From: Heterobilharzia americana
Lineage: Eukaryota; Platyhelminthes; Trematoda; Strigeidida; Schistosomatidae
DNA length: 64,000 bases
Reading direction: 5' to 3'
Assembly (NCBI GenBank): GCA_944470555.2
Contig: OX104127.1
Location: 68,409,646-68,473,645 of the forward strand
Shown here: positions 27,801-33,211 of the stretch, one piece after another
How the letters are laid out: every line of letters begins with the position of its first letter
Position numbering within the stretch: position 1 is the first letter of the stretch
Notes under the pieces: model-generated
The model's input: the letters and a program-made list of their open reading frames with translations, nothing else
What the model was told of the DNA's origin: nothing
Databases searched by the model: none
Made by a program: the position numbers and the translations under genes

Positions 27801-28888
27801 TGCACATCTTATACGGTAAGTTTTATTAGTTCATGGTAAAACTTTTTATTTAATCCATTAAGAAGACAAGCGACAAAATATCTTCATTCAGTTTTCGGCA
27901 GCTTTCAAAAGTGATGACTACGATAATGAACTAATCCTTATTGTGTATATAGTAAGGTAACTATGTTTAATTCCATTTTCGTCTGTTTATTAGAAATGTC
28001 ATACAATGAAGGAATAGTACCATTTACTGGATAACGTTTCGGACATAATTAATTGTCCGTATTCATATCAGGTAACTCCACAGTTTTGAGACATTGTTTT
28101 TATAATTCTAATCTTCTCTCCTTCTTTATGGTGACAAAAGTGCTAGAATTTTCTTCATATATCTGAGACAGGTGCAGAATTATTTCTACTACTGCATGTA
28201 TTTGTTGTTGATTCGATCAACAAAGATTCGCTTATCAATCTCTTCCTTTATCCAACTAAGTTAACTTTTAATACTGTAGATCCATCCCACCTTATCGTGT
28301 AGTTGCCTACAAAACCATAAACGTTCTTTTCTCTAAATTTCTTATCTTACTAGGACCTACTAACCTTGATTGAGCTAGGGTATATGAAAAATTCTAGCAC
28401 TCTTGTCACCATAAAAAAGGAGAGAAGATTAGAATTATAAAAACAATATCTCAAAACTGTGGATTTACTTGATATGAATACGGACAATCAATTACATCCG
28501 AAACGTTATCCAGTAAGTGGTACTATTTCTTCGTTGTATGACATTTCTAACAAACAGACTAAAATGAAATTATAACCTACCACAGTGCCCAAGTTTGTAC
28601 TCCGATAGTAACTATTTTTAACAGTGATATTATAAAAGCCTATTCATTAAATCTTCCGAAGAGTTACGCAAAGATCACATGTTCAAGGATAACTTGGATC
28701 CTAGTTTTCTTATCACTTAAAACAAAATGGGCTCCCATCAATACACAGTTTCCTAGTATCCTGCAACTAGCAGAGACTTAGCATCGGTTCTTCAGGTGTG
28801 CTTCGTGGTGAATTAGGGAGACGTGTGATTGTACCAGCTCTTATTCTTGATGTCTGTGTGTTACGTAATCAATCAGACGAGCGTGGAT

Positions 28889-28961
<73 letters not shown>

Positions 28962-31900
28962 AACACATCAGTGACAGTTGTCCTGTTTCATTTGTTAATT
29001 GGTGTCAAGAGATTCGTATTGTTCTTGTTCCTTATCTATTGTAGAGTGTGTTCAGAAAGTGAAGATAATAAGGTTGAAGCTCCAGAAAGTGTAAAGGAAG
29101 TGATTAAAAGTTTACGAAGTCGTTCAGTGGAAGAATTACTCTATACACTCAAAGGTCCACACACGAACACACTATTCAAATGCTGGCCAGTTGATCACAT
29201 TTCAGACTGTAAGTTGTAATAGGCAGCGGGTAGTTTTGTACTATGGTACTCTTACATTACTGATGCCATGTTTACAAAAAATCATACTTGTTAAACGTTC
29301 CACATGAACACAAATGAACTGGACAGTGATTCTGTATTCTCGAAGGTTAATTCCCTCGTATTAATGTACATGTTATTACGTACATGTTATTATGTTTTGT
29401 TTTTATAATTTTATTGCCATTGTGTATGGACAACTCAACACAGATGTGCGTAAGACTGTAATCTATCACAGTGTGAAGGTGAAACAAAACCTATTTAGGT
29501 GATTCAACTTCTATTTGACTAGCTTCAGAGTGTCTTTAGCATGCTATTGTTCCTTGAACTCACATAACCACAAATAACCTTCACTGGACACTATAATTCA
29601 GGGAAGCAATTGGTGTTGGTTGCCACTAAACTAATTGTTGTATCCCTAACTGTGCAGCGTTAGTCGATGTAGAATTGTTTTACAAGAGAACTCAAAATTG
29701 CCAGTTCAAAACGTAGCATCAATCGATTATGCCCTTACTTTTAGTTTGAGCCACAAAGACTTGAACTGCTTGGTTAAAATCCTCAAGGTAATTGGAACCA
29801 ATGGTTGAAGACGCTTGGTGATGTGGCTGAAAATTGTTCACAATGGGGCAAATGTATTCACTCTTCCATGTCTTCTAAAGCTTGAATATTTTCATTGACC
29901 TTCATTTCTAAATTCTTTCTCTCCCGGTTCACCTTTATCTACTTTAATGTCAGGATTTTTCGATCCACTTTTGTTTTACATGCTACTGTGTTAAGTGTGA
30001 CAACTTGAACCGATGGACTTGCTACATGAGATTCCTCGTTGATTTTGTCTATCGTTTTCTACGTTGTAGACTAGGATAAATCCAACTGATAAATACTGCA
30101 AATATAGAAAAAAGTAATAATAAATTTTTTATAATTAGAGGAAAATGTAATGGATTCAAGTATGTGATGGCAAAAGCTGTTATATTTTCACAAAGGACTG
30201 TATGCTTTGGTGAGGGAACTAAAGCTATATCTCAATGATATAAATATTTGCGAAAAGCTTTCCAGTAAGTTACACTTCTTCACTGTGTTTCATTGCATAA
30301 AGAATCTAAAATGGGATTACTCTATCCCATAGTGCCCAACTTCGACATTAGGAAAACCTTTTCATTTTTATCCTCTTACCTTGGTTTCCAGCATCTCACT
30401 AAATATTTTTATTTCAGGGAAGCGTTTTTCGGGGTTGTTCTCTGTTCTCAACTCATCTTTCTTTACAAAGTTGTACTAAGTAGTGCACTGAGTTGTTGGA
30501 ATTGAACTGCGGTGTATATTAAAGGGGAAAATAAGACTCGATGTTTACGTGAAGGTTCGATTACCGGGCGACATTTTCGGATATTGTGTGAGGACTTTGA
30601 TACTCCCTTCTCATCTCAGCGCCGTTTCACGATTTAGACCCGTGAGCTACTGATTAAAGGTTCACAGCCTATATGAATAAGTCACCGATACCTATTCTTG
30701 CTTCTGCATTGGTTTATCTGCCTTTTTAAGATTGATTGTGACTCTCTTTATGAAGTTTACAGTCTTATTTTGGTTTTTTTTTGCTTGTCTGATCGATTTG
30801 TTTTACAGGTAGATAAATTACGGATTTCTGTTTCTTTAATTTTCCTAGTGATCGATGTAACTAATAAAGTTTCAGAATGTCGCCTCAAATCTTTCGCTTT
30901 ACAGCTTGCTGGTATTTTGATCAATCGGGGACTAAATGATCAAGTTGCCTGTTTATTACCGGTACGTTTTATATATTTGTTATACTCCAGTTCGCCTTTC
31001 TCTGTATATATCCAGTGGTAACATTTGCGCATACATTTTCAGTTTCTGGCCTCCATAGTAGAATATATCTATATCTATCTAATCTATCTATTTAATCTAT
31101 CTAATCTATCTATTTGATCTATCTAATCTGTCTATCTAATCTATTTAATCTATCCAATCTATCTATCTGCAACCTTTTGAAGCTAGCCCCATGACAGCCC
31201 AGTAGCTCTCATTTCCCCCTCGCACGATCTCCTCCATGTCATCCTCACCTTGGACGTCCAACTAGTCGCTTCTCATCTGGGTTCCACTCGAGTGACTGGC
31301 TTGGTGCGTGATGTCCTCAATCGACCTTCTCAGTGTGTGCCCAAGCCATCTACACTTCCTTCTGCATATCTGTTGGGTGATGGGTTCTTGGTTGGTTCGT
31401 TGCCAGCCCGAGTGAGTTCCTTGTTGCTTATTCTTATTATTCTGGCCATCTGATCTTCAGTAACGAGGGTAGGCAGTTGTCGATGAATGTCTGCAGTTTG
31501 TTGGAAATGCTTTACGTAACGCACCAAGTCTCTGAACCATACAGAAGCACTGACTTGACGTCGGCGTTGAAAATCCGGATCTTTTTCACGCTTTTTGCTG
31601 AGCGCGGAAGATCGCCACACTGGTTTCAGGTTAATGAACACCTGTCTTGCAGTCTTTCCGATCCTGGCTTTGACGTCCCCGTCTGTGCCACCTGTAGTTG
31701 AAACAGTGCTGTCTAGATAGGTGGAAGAGGCTACTTCCTTCAAGTTTCTCCCGTTGATGGTGATTGGAGCTTGTTATTGGCTGGGTATCTTCATCACCTC
31801 TGTCTTCTCTATATTCACTTGAAGTCCCGTCTTCTCTGCCTTACCTCTTCTGCCAACTTGTTAGTTTTCGCCTGTAGATCTTCAAGTTTGTGTGACATCA

Positions 31901-33147
31901 GACACAAGTCATCGGTGAAATCCAAATCTTCTAGGCTCTTTCCCCGGCCCAGCGTATCCCCCTCTTCTCGCTCCCCACTGTTTGCTGCACGATCCAGTCG
32001 ACCACAATCAGGAGTATCATCGGTGATAGTAGGCAACCCTGTCTTACTCCTGTCTTCGCTGCAAAGGCATCACTGAGCTTCCCATTGTGAATTACTTGGC
32101 TGGTATGTGGCGTCTTCATATAGTTGTTGAATGAAATTGATAAAAGTCTGTGGTATTCCGTAGTGTTGAAGCAACTGCCAAATTACCTCTCGATCGACGC
32201 TGTCAAAGGCCTTTTCAAAGTCGATGAAGTTGAGTTGGCTGTCATTCTATGCTCTGTTGTGTGATGATGCGTAGCGCGTAGCGTTGCGATTTGGTCCGCA
32301 CATGATTTTTGCTTCCTGAAACCTGCCTGTTCGGGTCGTAGTTTTGAATCCAGTGAATCGTCTAGTCTCTCCAGAATGATGAGGCTTAATGTTTTGCTTG
32401 GGGTGGACAGGAGAGTGATTCCGCGCCAGTTCTTGCAAACACTTAAGTTGCCCACCCTTGTTTGGGAGTTTGACAAGGTAGCCCTTCTTCCAATCGACCA
32501 GCAGGTACATTTCCTTCCTTCTAGACCTTCTGCAATGGTGGTATGAGCCTGTCTGCTGTTGTCCCTACGTCTGTTCTTGGTGCTTCTGGCGAGATCGCAT
32601 CTGGTCCTGCTTCTTTCCCGTATTTCAGTAGCCCTATGGCGTTCAGGACTTCGACTTTCGTCGTGTTCACTGGTAGTTCTGTGTCTGCAGGTGGCGGTGG
32701 ATTCAAGAGCTTTTTGAAGTGGCCAGCTCATCGTTTCTCTTCCTTGGTAATTATATTTTCTTCATCATCTTTTATTGGTTTCATCGGTATTGATCTCTTC
32801 CCTACCAGATAGTAACCTGGTTGTTTGATACAATGTTGTCAGGTCTCTCTTACCTGCAGCCTGTTGTGCTCCACTTGCCAGTGTTTCGTAGAAGTGTCTT
32901 TTTTCTTTCCGTGCACTCTGCTTCACTTCTTTGTTCAGTGTAGTGTTTTGTACACTGTGCTCAGTTCCTCTTGTCGTTGTTCATCCTTGCACTGGTTTAT
33001 CTTCTTTCTTCTTGCTTCCTAATACAGTTGTGCAGGTTTTCTTTCCACATCTCTTTCAAAGACTTCCAGCGTTCTTGTACACAAGTTTCTTCAGGGATGC
33101 TGCTTGATATCTCCCATTTTGTCGTTATGGCTGCCGTGAAGATTTAC

Positions 33148-33211
<64 letters not shown>

